Shown in pieces: positions 10,279 to 19,691 of a DNA stretch of 64,000 nucleotides. Numbering within the stretch: position 1 is the stretch's first letter; each line of letters opens with the position of its first letter. The stretch is from Macrothele yani (taxonomy: Eukaryota; Arthropoda; Arachnida; Araneae; Macrothelidae): NCBI GenBank assembly GCA_039090855.1, contig CM077005.1, positions 76,814,607 through 76,878,606 on the forward strand. Direction: 5' to 3'. A program made the position numbers and the translations under genes. The notes under the pieces were generated by a model. The model was not told the DNA's origin. It saw only the letters and a list, made by a program, of their open reading frames with translations, and did no database searches.

Positions 10279-10307
10279 CTGAAGATGGGTCGATTGTCAA
10301 CCCGAAA
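10279..10307 (+). ncRNA. Hammerhead-ribozyme-like core in the Penelope 3' region
   Basis: CTGAAGA, then a GGGT/ACCC stem closed by CGATTGTCA, then GAAA directly after the stem. This is the hammerhead layout CUGAUGA-stem II-GAAA, with one core change (U to A in CUGAUGA). Penelope-like elements are known to carry hammerhead motifs in their terminal repeats. I cannot define stems I and III, so this is a probable dead relic. Confidence 0.35.
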
Positions 10308-10427
10308 GTACTAATGGGTTTTAATAATTTAAATATATAAATATCTATCGTTTTTTAAATTAAATATATCGTACAAAGACGGTGTAAGTTTTTAAAGTAA
10401 AGCATATTCTTTTCACAGTGCTATAAT

Positions 10428-11775
10428 TTATTTTCTTCCCTTACTGAGAGGTCTCTTGGGTCTCTTCAGGCTTTGGTTGTTTCCAATTGCTTTCCTCACT
10501 AGTTTACAGTTCAATTTCTTTACGTCTCCAGTGATACCTTTTCGCACTGTCTTGCATTGCTCTGTATATTCCATTTTGGAAGTGACATCTCCTTTAGTTG
10601 TCATCATCTCTCTTCTTTTTTTCATCAGAATTTTGGTTGTTCCTGATAATTTGTTCATATGTAACTTGTTCTTAGTACCAGCTAATTTTGTTGCTGTTTT
10701 CATAAGAGCTTTGGTTACTTTTCTGTTAACTTCAGAGATGTCAACTTCTTCCAACATTAGACCTCCTAGAGCAGAGAATCTATTCCTCATTTCCAGTTTA
10801 AAGGTATTACGATGTTTTTAAGGTTGGCCACATCAATACACTTTCTTTGTTTTATGAGCTTGCCACGCTCGAGTTTAGAATTCAGGTTCATCTAACATCT
10901 TACCAATCTATGGCCACTACCTGTGTTGAACTTGTTCAGAACACTGCAGTCTTCTATGACAAATTTCTTGCTACACATAATAAAATCAATTTCACTTGTC
11001 TATCCATTGGGATGCCTTCATGTCCATTTCTTCTGCGGCTTTTTCTTGAAAAATGAGTTCATGATAAAAAAATCCTTCTGCCTTTGCAAACTCAACGAGA
11101 TTATTTCCTCGCTGGTTTCTGTTGCCGTGAACTGAGGTTTCATTCTCTTGCCGTTGCCCTATTTTCGCATTGAAATCTCCCATAATGATCTTCAAGTGCT
11201 GCTTGCCGTTATTATTTAGTTAACGAATTTCCTCATAAAATTCTTCAATTTCTTCTTCAGGATGACTTGTGGTGGGTGCATAAGCTTGAATAATCTGAGC
11301 CTGGTATCTTCTTGAGAGTTGGATAACTAGTCGTGCAGCTCTGTCAGAGGCACTTCCAACTTCTACAACTTTATACTTCAATTTCTTGTTTATTATAAAC
11401 CCAACACCACTAGTTCTGCCAATATCTGTGCCATGGTTGTATAATAGAAGGGATGTACACTTTTCAGTTCAATGAGATCTCCTTTTCTCCTTACCTCACT
11501 TAGCCCAACGATGTCCCACTTGATACTTTGTAGTTCCTCTTTCGATTCAAGGAGCCTTGAATCAGAAATAGGGAGCGTCCATTGCAAGTAGTCAAGGTCA
11601 GCATCAGATGGCAGCTTAGTCCGATCGTCCGGTGATTCTTAGCATCCTCTGCCTTCATGTCACACTGGCTGCTGCCTTGGCCAGATACATTCCAGCTGCC
11701 GGAGACTGAGGGCCAAGATTTAAATTGGGGAGTCATTTTGGACGGGTTTGGCCATAACTCACCACGCTGGGCCAA
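10428..11775 (-). pseudogene. RTE endonuclease and linker, decayed
   Basis: Apurinic/apyrimidinic-type endonuclease that nicks target DNA. Minus strand shows SIKWDIVGLSEVRRKGD (about 11.52 kb, with the catalytic Glu), IIMGDFNAKIGQRQENETSVHGNRN-type block at 11.19-11.13 kb (GDFNAKIG intact), NQRGNNLVEFA, then the last block reads NTGSGHRLVR at about 10.89 kb, where the family has SDHRLVR: the catalytic Asp is Gly. A basic linker with KLVRKAIGNNQSLKR follows at 10.43-10.55 kb and is shared with the 61.1 kb copy. Several frameshifts. Confidence 0.85.
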
Positions 11776-12198
11776 ACGGATTGGTGAGTGTGGGATAGCT
11801 ATTTTTCTAATCCCGATGGTATAGTTATACCGATATTGTCGGTCGTCAGAGCCCCTTTAGTGGGAACAGAACGCACCACGAGAATGCGGAGTTGACATTT
11901 GTCAAGGAGAGGCTATGGTATGTTGCGCATCACCTGACTTTACATCCCATATATACACTGCCGGGAAGTGAAAAAATAACACCAAAAAGGAATTGGCGGA
12001 CGATCATGAAATGTACATATGTTAATGGGGTCGAGTTTACGTAGGTGTGATGTTAATTTCGGGACCAACCGGTGAGCGCTTACGCCACAGCACGACATAA
12101 TATGCACATTATCGTCTGTGGGATTTAAGGAGTACGGCGAAGTGAATGTAATCAGTCGTCGGCGTACCGACATATGCGAAGACCCTGAAGAAGCTGCA

Positions 12199-13267
12199 AT
12201 GCCTGAACATGGAAGACGTGTATGATTTCAGCAGTTATCGGACTTTGAGCGAGGTCGTCTAGTCAGACTCCTCGAGGCCAGGTGGTCGTCTAGTCGGACT
12301 CCGCAAGGCCGGGTGGTCGTCTAGTCGGATTCCGCGAGGCCGGGTGGTCGTATCGTCGTATTGGACGGGAAGTATCGGTGGTGGTACGATGGTGGAGTAG
12401 ATGGTCCGAGGAACATTCCCACACGAGAAGACGTGGAACCGGGAGTCACAGACGGACTGATGAGCGGACCGATCGAGCATAAGAAGTGCGGCGTTGTCAA
12501 GCAGAACATCCACTGCGACACAAATCCGAGCTGCCGTTTCACCTGAGGTGACTGTGCGAACAAACCGCAACCGTCTACTGGATGCAGAACTACGTGCACG
12601 TGTGCCTCTGGCATGTGTACCTCTGACTCCAGCCCACCGTCAGAACGGCTGCAGTGGTGTCGCCAACGTCTGCACTGGAGAACGCAATGGCGATCTGTCG
12701 TGTTCAGTGATGAAAGCATATACTGCTTGGGAGCCACCGATGGCCGTATGCGTGTTCGCAGACACACAGGGGAGCGTCTGCACCCTTCTTGCATCCGCCA
12801 GCGACACACAGGGCCTACACCTGGTCTCCTGGTGTGGAAAGCGATCAGCTATCACTCCCGTACACAACTAGTGTTTTTACCGGGTACGTTAAACAGCACT
12901 TCCTACATCAACAACATCATTCAGCCCGTTGTTGTGCCATTTGTAAGGTCGGTCCATCGTGGTGTTTTCCAGCAAAATAACGCACGCCCACACACGGCAC
13001 GTGCAACGCAACATGCACTTCAGGGTGTGAGACAACTTCAATGGCCTGCACGTTCACCGGATTTGTCCCCCATTGAGCACGTGTAGGATTTTATGGGACA
13101 ACGACATCCGGTCTCCACGGCTAGCCACGACTATCCCCGATTTACGCGTCCAGGTTGAGGATGCTTGGAACTCAATACCCCAAACTTACATTCAACATCT
13201 GTACGACAGACTCCATGCCAGAATTGCACAGTGTGACGTAGTTCATGACGGTTCAACCTCGTACTAA
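12199..13267 (+). pseudogene. Tc1-like transposase pseudogene (family B)
   Basis: ATG at 12199 reads MPEHGRRV then TGA, followed by FQQLSDFERGRLV, the start of the helix-turn-helix domain. A 31-bp triplication (12253-12345) shifts the frame in that domain. Later blocks: TVRTNRNRLLDAELRARVP, QWRSVVFSDESIYCLGATDG (first catalytic Asp kept), GLLVWKAISYHSRTQLVF, GVFQQNNARPHTA (second Asp changed to Asn), SPDLSPIEHV then TAG in place of the Trp codon. Spacing between second and third catalytic positions is 32 residues, two fewer than Tc1. At least two frameshifts. Confidence 0.85.
12253..12345. repeat. 31-bp x3 tandem repeat in the transposase HTH region
   Basis: Three units beginning GGTCGTCTAGTC at 12253, 12284 and 12315, ending near 12345. 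The copy at 23.2 kb has the unit once. Two extra 31-bp units add 62 bp, not a multiple of three, so the expansion by itself shifts the reading frame. Confidence 0.9.
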
Positions 13268-13444
13268 CCATGTTACATGGAAATGTTATTTTTCAGTTTA
13301 CCAGCAAATACAGCTGTATTTTGCCATAACGTTTTGATCACGTTATTCTCTGTATTCCGTTATTATGCTGTATAAATTTCGTTGGTATCAGATGTCTCCT
13401 TCTTGGAGTTCTTTTTTCACTTTCCGCCAGGGTATATATATATA

Positions 13445-13690
13445 ATCATCATCATTGTCAACTTTTATCAATCCACCGCTGGATGAAGGTCTCCCCTAGT
13501 TTCTTCCACAATTGTCTGTTTTGAGCCTGTCTAATTCATGTCACTCCAGCATGCTTTCGAATTTCATCCATCCACCTCCCATGGAGTCTTCTTCTGGGTC
13601 TTTTTTTGTCCCTTGGAATCCAGTCTAAAATTTCAGTTGTCCATCGGTGGTCTGTTCATCTGGCAACATGTCCAACCCACTGCTTGTTCT
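13445..13690 (-). mobile_element. RTE LINE 3'-end fragment
   Basis: Matches the 3' end of the RTE copy at 59.36-59.6 kb nearly throughout: GACAATGATGATG tail on minus, QTGxxGRWMDEI-type C-terminal block with WMDEIRKHAGVTWIR-like reading, and a TGGACATGTTGCC box. It is a severely 5'-truncated insertion with a TA-rich microsatellite at the tail (13431-13446), directly against the Tc1-B right end. Confidence 0.8.
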
Positions 13691-13699
13691 TGGCAGACG

Positions 13700-16080
13700 T
13701 GTTGGTGGCTCCTACATTTTCTGCATTTTAAGGTGAAATACCTCGTCGTCATCTCACCTGTTGCGTGGCACGCCTGTTTAAAGGTGCTGTGTACGTTTTG
13801 AGCTACTTTTCTGGCGTTATCGTCCTTGTATTAATTCATATTCATCCGTTTTCATCTCGTTTGCTCGTTTGTTTTAGTTTGGAAGCTGCCAACATGGCGG
13901 CTTCCGGTCTTTCCCTATTCTTTCTGGGCGTGGTGGATTCACGTCACGTCGCACTTCCCACGTCCATGGAAATTGACATACCCTCGTCCTCAGTTGTGTC
14001 TGTTCAGGTGCCTTTCCAGCATCCAAATATCTTTGCTCAGGTGCCTTCACCGGACTTAACAGTGTCACCATCTTCAGCTTCTGCCTCTGTCGCGGTGCCC
14101 TCCCTGGGCACTACTAATACTACTGCCTTGCCGTCTGACTGTGCTCCTCTTCCCTCACTGCCTTCTGGGCCTGACGGCTCAGCACAGACTCCCTTTCCCA
14201 GGTTGATATTTGCCTCTACAGTGCAGCGAGGCGCTATTTCTACGTCTGATTCTTCTCAATCTGATGGTCTTTTGCAATCACCGCGTATTATTCAGGTATC
14301 CAACCACAAGATGAAGCTAATGATTGATGAAAATTCGTAGACTGGCCGTGAGTTCCATAACCTCCTGGATAGACGAGTGCTTTTTCATGCTTTACCAAAT
14401 ACTCCTTTGCCACGCTACATGGAAGCAATCTCTGGTCATGTGTCGTCTGCGTCTATTGCCAGAATTTCCCGTACCCCTTGAGGTATCTCAGTTCTGTTCA
14501 AGCAAAGGGAGGAAGCTGAGTTTTTCTTGCACACGGGCTTTTGATTGGAACAAATAATCTTGTCCCTTCTCCTCTTACCAAGCGTCCGGTGTACATCACA
14601 TTCTATCCTGTTGCACAGGAAGTACTTGATCCTGCGCTTCCTCTCCTTGTCAATCACGTTTGGAAAATCGTTCGCAAGGTCCGTCGCGTTTCGGACGCTC
14701 CACGCGTAACATGATTTGCTCATGATATGGGCCCTCGGCGTCAGTTGTTGGTCGTTTTTCCCACTGAGAACGTCTTGGAGATTGTCCTACAGACGCTACT
14801 GAAGAAATTGGCTCGCGCAAGTACAGTTTCAAGGTTTTCACCTCTCACTATTGTACTTACTGTCTTACACAGGATCACACCACTGCCTCCTGTGTGCGCA
14901 TACGCCGTGGTCTTTCTTCCAGCTCGCCTCCCAGTGCTGATCACACTGGTTCTTCTTCCATACCCTCTTCAAGTGTTGTGCCAGACGTGACATTTCCTTC
15001 TCTTCGTCAGCCGCATCTTCCAGTCAAGGACACTGATCCTTTTTTCTCTTCCGCAACGTATGGTCGTGCATTTTCCTTCTGTGTTAGCAGAGATGTCACC
15101 CACTACTGATGTGCTTCCAGCGGAGTGTTCCGAATCAGATGTGTCGAATGGTGCTTCAGCACTCCGACGGACTGGCTATCTTCTGTGTCTCTCGCATGTC
15201 GGATCTCCTACTACGACCATGTCTGATGTTCCTCTGTTGCCGCACCCTCCTGCTGTTTCGGCTGATATTCAAGTGTTCACCGATGCTGTTCAGGTACTTA
15301 CTGATTTCTCGGCGCCTCGTGTGTTCTCGTCTCCCGTTTCGGGTGTCCATTCAGATCAGCCAATGGATTCATCCGCCTCAACTTCGTCTTCGAAACTGAC
15401 TGGTCCTTCCAACGGCTCTGTGAAACAGAAAAAGGTAAGACATCTTTCTGTTACTCCTTCTGTGGCCTCATCTAGTGTTCACGAAGTTTCCTGTTCAGAT
15501 GTTTCGCGGCCTGATGATCCTTCGAACAGTATGCATCTCCGTTCTGGTCTAGTCAATCCTCTCACTGATGATAACATTTTTCAGACAATTGATAAATTTC
15601 CTTTAGTTCCTGGACCACTGTCCAGATAGTAACTTTTACGCCTCTTCTAATCTGTTTGTACGGTTGTCTGTACTGAAGAATTTCTCCGTTCACTTTATCT
15701 TGATCTGTGTGCAGCGGTGATGCAATTTGAAGCGTATGTGTCCTTTTTCAAATCCCTTAGTGTCACAAATCCTAGGTACCATGTTTTCATAAGACGATAC
15801 ACTCGCCGCATCTCCTCCTTGAAAGACCTCGCGGAGACACAATTTTGTGATACGGTGCTTCCTTAAGACGAAGAAATGTAGCGCTCCTTCCCAACCAGAC
15901 ACTGTTTATTAGTCCCTCACATACTGCAATATTGTTTCATGTTTGATTCTAGTGCATTGTGTTTTTCATTTACACTCATTGAATGTCTTAAAGATACTAG
16001 TGTTTTCCTCTGTCGCGGTTAAATTTCGGACTCAATTTGTTAACTTTGTTCTTCTACTTTTCTTAATGTGCTTGGAATGA
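13700..16080 (+). mobile_element. L1/Tx1-type LINE, ORF1-only copy 1
   Basis: Carries an ORF1 homologous to the one at 38.9-40.5 kb and, more distantly, to ORF1 of the full LINE at 50.6-56.7 kb. After ORF1 (about 15.87 kb) there is an AT-rich tail and no endonuclease or reverse transcriptase. Both ends are approximate: the left is bounded by the RTE fragment and the right is set where similarity in tail style with the other copy fades (CTTTCC/TGTCGCGGTTAA region). Confidence 0.6.
13894..15866 (+). pseudogene. LINE ORF1 (CCHC knuckle, RNA-binding), decayed
   Basis: Nucleic-acid chaperone-type ORF1. ATG at 13894 (MAASGLSLFFLG) opens a Ser/Pro/Thr-rich N-terminus, with a TAG at 14338. Same frame continues VLFHALPNTPLPRY, matching FDALPNTPLKQY in the full LINE. 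Next come RPVYITFYPVAQEV, GPRRQLLVVFPTE and a CCHC knuckle (CTYCLTQDHTTASC) near 14850-14890, all across frame changes. A second Ser-rich part at 15060-15629 ends with PGPLSR and TAG where the other copy has CAG; MQFEAYVSFFKSL and YTRRISSLKDLAE follow to about 15.86 kb. Confidence 0.8.
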
Positions 16081-16390
16081 GGTACATGTTTTACTTTGTT
16101 TCGAACGATATGCCGATCTGCTGTTCCTTCTTTTGTACATCGTCTTTTTTACGTTTTCCAACCGTAGGCTGAAGAAGCGTATATGCTCCAGCTTTTTCTT
16201 TCCATCTATCCATCTGTCGGCACGATACCTCGCGTAAAAATGGTTCGATTTCGATAAAATCGAAATCGAATGATGCTAAAGTTCGTGATGCCAAAGTTCG
16301 GAGTTCGAGAGTTTTCGCTGCTTTAGACAAACAACAAACAGACACTCACTAATATTTTCTGTTTTATAGTTAAGATATTGAATATATATG
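16081..16390. other. Unassigned spacer
   Basis: AT-rich spacer between the ORF1-LINE and Tc1-H. It holds a small palindrome-like stretch GATTTCGATAAAATCGAAATCGAA near 16248-16270. No coding signal recognised. Confidence 0.45.
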
Positions 16391-16391
16391 C

Positions 16392-17060
16392 GATCCCATC
16401 ACCCCTTACGTGTGCTACCATTAACACCGGAACATCGCCGGCTCCGTGCTCAGTTGTGATAGGCCAAAGCAAAGTGGAACGCCACAGACTGGTGACGTGT
16501 GGTGTTTAGCGATGAGGTCCGCTTCGTTTTGGGAACAGATGATGATTGTGTCCGGGTGTGGAGGTCCCCGGGGCAACGGCACCACTCCAACCACCCTATC
16601 GAACACAACACCTCCCTTACTGCAGGCATTATGATCTGGGGTCCCATTGACTACGATAGCTGATCACCTCTAGTAGTGATACGTGGATTATTGACAAGCC
16701 AGCGGTATGTGGATGAGATCCTACTGCCCCATGAGCTCCCATTCCTGGCCGGGATTCCAGCTGCCCTATACCAGCAGAATAGTGCTTGTTCGCACACGGC
16801 TCGGGTTGCCCAGCACTACTTACGTCATGTCCATACACTTCCATGACCTTCCCGCTCCCCAGACCTGTACCCTATCGAGGATGTGTGGGACCCGTTGAAA
16901 CACCGGCTGCCGCCGTGCCGCACTATACGAGATTTGAAGCACACCGTCCAAAGCGTGTGGGACAGCCTGCAGCAGGACAACATCAGGCGTTCTTTTGCCT
17001 CTATGCTGGACCGTATTGCAGTATGTATCGCCGCACCAGGCGGTGCGGCGCGCTACTGAA
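16392..17060 (+). pseudogene. Tc1-like transposase fragment (family H)
   Basis: C-terminal two thirds of a transposase: LPLTPEHRRLRAQL, VVFSDEVRFVLG (first catalytic Asp kept; Ser of DES changed), VRVWRSPGQR, GIMIWGPIDYDS then TGA, VVIRGLLTSQRYVDEILLP, YQQNSACSHTA (second Asp to Asn), SRSPDLYPIEDVWD with the catalytic Glu. The distance from second to third position is 32 residues as in families A and B. A TGA replaces the Trp codon before PSRSP. The DNA-binding domain is gone. Confidence 0.8.
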
Positions 17061-17215
17061 GATTGCCGGACTGCGTGCCACATATCCCTCTGCAATTGTC
17101 CTGCAGCTCCGTTTTTGCCATCATGTGTATCATTCATCTGTATCATTATGTCCATAAAATTTCAGTTCAATCCGATGCTTCCTTCTTGGTGCGCAAATTT
17201 CATTTTCCGTGAGTG
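16392..17215 (+). mobile_element. Tc1-like transposon, family H, 5'-truncated
   Basis: The right terminus reads CATTTTCCGTGAGTG followed by TA, the usual Tc1 inverted-repeat end, with the inner box CTTCCTTCTTGGTG typical of families B and H here. No matching left end is found; coding similarity begins abruptly at about 16392. It is a single copy in this window. Confidence 0.75.
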
Positions 17216-17738
17216 TATTATAAATAGCAGGTGAATCAGAGGGATCAGAAGAGACTGGTGTCGTGGTCATCGGCTGTTGTTGACCTTTGGCGATATTGTT
17301 GGATGCGTAATGCATTGGTAGGTAACCCTCGGCACACCAATGTTGAATTCCGCAGTGATGTGTAGGTTTGTGGCCCGTCTGTTCGCTACACGATTACCAC
17401 TAGTGTCTTTTGACCCATCTGATCCACCAGTTGTTTTCCTCCACAGAGGACGGCCGTTTGAAAAGACTCTCAAAGGGGCACGCCTTGCCACGTATCATGC
17501 CACGTTCAAGGTCATTTGGATTACTTGTTTCAAAATTTAGTTTCTCAGTGGAGATGATTGACCAGTTGGCCTGTCTGATTTAAACCGCACACCGCACTCA
17601 CGTACCACCTTACGTGTTCGAGTGAGCCATTTATGAAATGAGGGCAGGTGTCTTCAATAAACTGGCATGTCAATGTAAAGTTAATATTGTGAAGCTGCTT
17701 TTCCAAAATTAGGTGGCGCTCCTGTAGTTTTCAATATA
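17216..17738. other. Unassigned spacer
   Basis: Between Tc1-H and Tc1-I. No gene, no repeat found again in the window. A GGTGGCGCTCCTGTAG phrase near 17712 resembles CGCC-CTAG phrases of the 43-44.5 kb array but is too short to assign. Confidence 0.4.
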
Positions 17739-19148
17739 CACTGCCTGACAGAGGAAATGCCACACCATGAAGGAATGCTCGAAAACAGACCAAACTGCAC
17801 ACCCGGATAGCCACGTATGTCCTAAACAAATGATTTAATTGTAACATACATACTACGCTCCAATGGCTGAATATACAGCATGATCGATAAGGATTGTGCC
17901 CCCCTCCCATTCTGGGCATTACAGCGTTGAATCCGATATGGCATTGAGGCAATGAGAGACCGAATAGAGTTCTTGGGTATCGTGGATCATGTGGTGTTGA
18001 TCCGAGTCCAGAGTTCATCTTCATTTTGCGGGGGTGGGAGGGTACTCAACTGACGTCCAATCGTTCCCAATAGATACTCGATGGGCGGGATCGTGCTGGC
18101 CACGGAAGCATCCCCACACCGTGTTAAGCATTCAGGCTGAACCGAGCGGTATGCGACCAGGCGATATCCTGTTGAAAAACGGCGTTTGGGATGTCCTGCA
18201 GATACGGTGGTGCCACGGGCCGCAGCACCTCGTTAACATAGCGGCGTGTCGCCAATGTGCCCGTACTGCGTAGCAATGGTGAGCGGCTGTTAGCGCTGAT
18301 AGCACCCCACACCATGGTTCCACGTTGCTGGGCCGTATGGCGTTCCACAATGGCAAAGGAATCCTCCCGTTGACCATGTCACCTCCAGACTCTCACACAA
18401 CGATCATCCGTGGTGAGACAGAACCACGATTTGTCGCTGAACACTACACTGCTCTATTCGGCACACCACGCACCTCTGGAGCGGCACCACGCCAAACGGT
18501 AACGACGATGGCTCACTGTTAAGGGTAGCTTTCGCAACGGACAGCTGGACAACAAATCAGACGCAGCCAATCGGGGTAACACTGTCCACATCGATATCAG
18601 AGCATCCAAGCCTTCCCGTACACTCCGCAAAATGTCGCTCTCGTGGCCTATGGATCCGCTACAGCATGACGTCAGACGCGACGATCGGTGAGATCGGATG
18701 TCCGTCTCCGTTCTTCGGTATCTCAACTACGTTGTACAGATCCTTCCTGGGACCACTATCTCCCAATGCGACCGACAGTTGCGGCATCACGTTTCGTTTC
18801 TTCCGCAATACGACGCATGAACCATCCGGCGGTACAAAGGCCTGCGATGACACCTCTCGTGAACTCATGCGTTTGACGAAATCGCGTACGACGGCGTCTT
18901 AACGGTATTCGCACCACTTGTTCGTTCTCCAGATACGGTTAAGCAGAACCACTCACTTCTCGCGGCCGTGACGACGTCTCGGCTGATGGCCATACAGGCT
19001 GGTTGTCCACTTATATCCCGCGCGCCATTCGTGCGATTGGCCTGCAAATGCAATCATTTGCATAACTTGTACGTGTGCACCCAACCATCAATTTGCATGG
19101 CGCTGCGTTCACGTCTCCGTTGTGTGGCAATTTCTCTGTCAGGTAGTG
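17739..19148 (-). mobile_element. Tc1-like transposon, family I
   Basis: Left end CACTGCCTGACAGAGGAAATG after TA (17737-17738); right end CAATTTCTCTGTCAGGTAGTG before TA (19149-19150). These are inverted repeats of about 24 bp. The 1.41-kb element has a minus-strand transposase relic. No other copy in the window. Confidence 0.85.
18100..18990 (-). pseudogene. Tc1-like transposase pseudogene (family I)
   Basis: Minus strand shows scattered blocks in different frames: VVFSDKSWFCLTTDDRCVRVWR (first catalytic Asp kept, DES changed to DKS), GTMVWGAISANSRSPLL, GTLATRRYVNEVLRPVAPPYLQD and AVFQQDIAWSHTARF (second Asp kept, Asn after it lost). A block before 18.7 kb corresponds to the linker. I cannot find the third catalytic block in an open frame. 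Numerous stops and shifts mark an old copy. Confidence 0.75.
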
Positions 19149-19689
19149 TATTTTGAAATTTAAAACATGGAACAAAAAGAAATGTAAGAGGACCATTTGC
19201 TTCCTCATTGGTATTAATTGTCCGTTTTACGGTCACATAAAATAACAGATAAAGTGGAGAAACCGTGCCAATGGTATAATCGTGCAGAATGGTACTATTC
19301 ACACAGACATATAAGGAAAACGTATGAGGAAGTGTCCATGCAAGGAACAACGATCTTTAAAAAATAGTGCAAAGTGGTTTATTTCACAGCAACGGTCTTC
19401 TGAAATGAAAAAGTTTTATTTTGGGTGCTTGAAAAGATATTACTGCTAAAGATGATTATTTGATTATAAACCTATAGAAATTTAAGCAAAACTACTCTTT
19501 GTGTATGATAGGCCTATTGATATGTAAGCGAATGATTTTCGACGCATATGAAATTAAGGAAATATCATGTATCATAATGAACTTATCCAGAACCTTTGAC
19601 GTATACTTTAATTTAACTTGCATTTCTAGTTGTCTTTCTCTATATAAATTTTCAGTTAGTTCTGTTTTAGCCTTTTAACCTTATCGTTA
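19149..19689. other. Unassigned AT-rich DNA
   Basis: No gene or repeat recognised. It is the spacer between Tc1-I and Tc1-A copy 1; the TA at 19690-19691 is the target site of the latter. Confidence 0.45.
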
Positions 19690-19691
19690 TA

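Larger units (their letters stand above)
8392..10427 (+). mobile_element. Penelope-like element, 5'-truncated, inside the RTE LINE
   Basis: A forward-strand Penelope-like retroelement separates two colinear parts of the minus-strand RTE LINE: RTE text ending CTTGTTACAGAAGCATCTTC (about 8391) resumes as TTTTCTTCCCTTACTGAG at about 10430, with roughly 25 bp of RTE sequence missing. The insert carries RT and GIY-YIG nuclease blocks and a 3' region with a hammerhead-like motif. The 5' part is missing: recognisable protein starts at the block before RT motif 1. Confidence 0.85.
6704..11945 (-). mobile_element. RTE-clade LINE, copy 1, interrupted
   Basis: A minus-strand non-LTR retrotransposon in two blocks: endonuclease and linker (11.6-10.43 kb) and reverse transcriptase (8.39 and 7.75-6.70 kb). 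Between them lie the TRIM at 7748-8331 and the Penelope-like element at about 8392-10427. The colinear copy at 59.3-61.2 kb shows the blocks are continuous when the insertions are removed. Unusually the 3' end is missing: it stops at the KRKVFDQC segment and meets an inverted RT fragment. The 5' limit is approximate; 11.6-11.94 kb looks like 5' leader. Confidence 0.8.
11954..13435 (+). mobile_element. Tc1-like transposon, family B, copy 1
   Basis: Left end TA-CACTGCCGGGAAGTG with AACACC shortly inside; right end CACTTTCCGCCAGGGTA-TA, its complement. The 1.48-kb span encloses a decayed transposase. A second copy lies at 23.1-24.3 kb and a 3'-end fragment at 35.8 kb. Right beside its right end starts an RTE 3' tail (13.44 kb). 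Confidence 0.85.

Noticed and set aside
10456..10821. 121-codon forward hydrophobic frame, possible membrane protein
   Set aside because: It is the antisense of the RTE linker (KLVRKAIGNNQSLKR frame on minus), which has clear homology to 61.1 kb.
13894..15866. Host mucin or Ser-rich protein gene
   Set aside because: Three copies in the window share the FxALPNTPLxxY block and a CCHC knuckle, and one of them is followed by a LINE ORF2, so it is LINE ORF1.
17739..19148. Possible bacterial IS630 element
   Set aside because: Termini, size and neighbours match eukaryotic Tc1; no bacterial context anywhere in the window.
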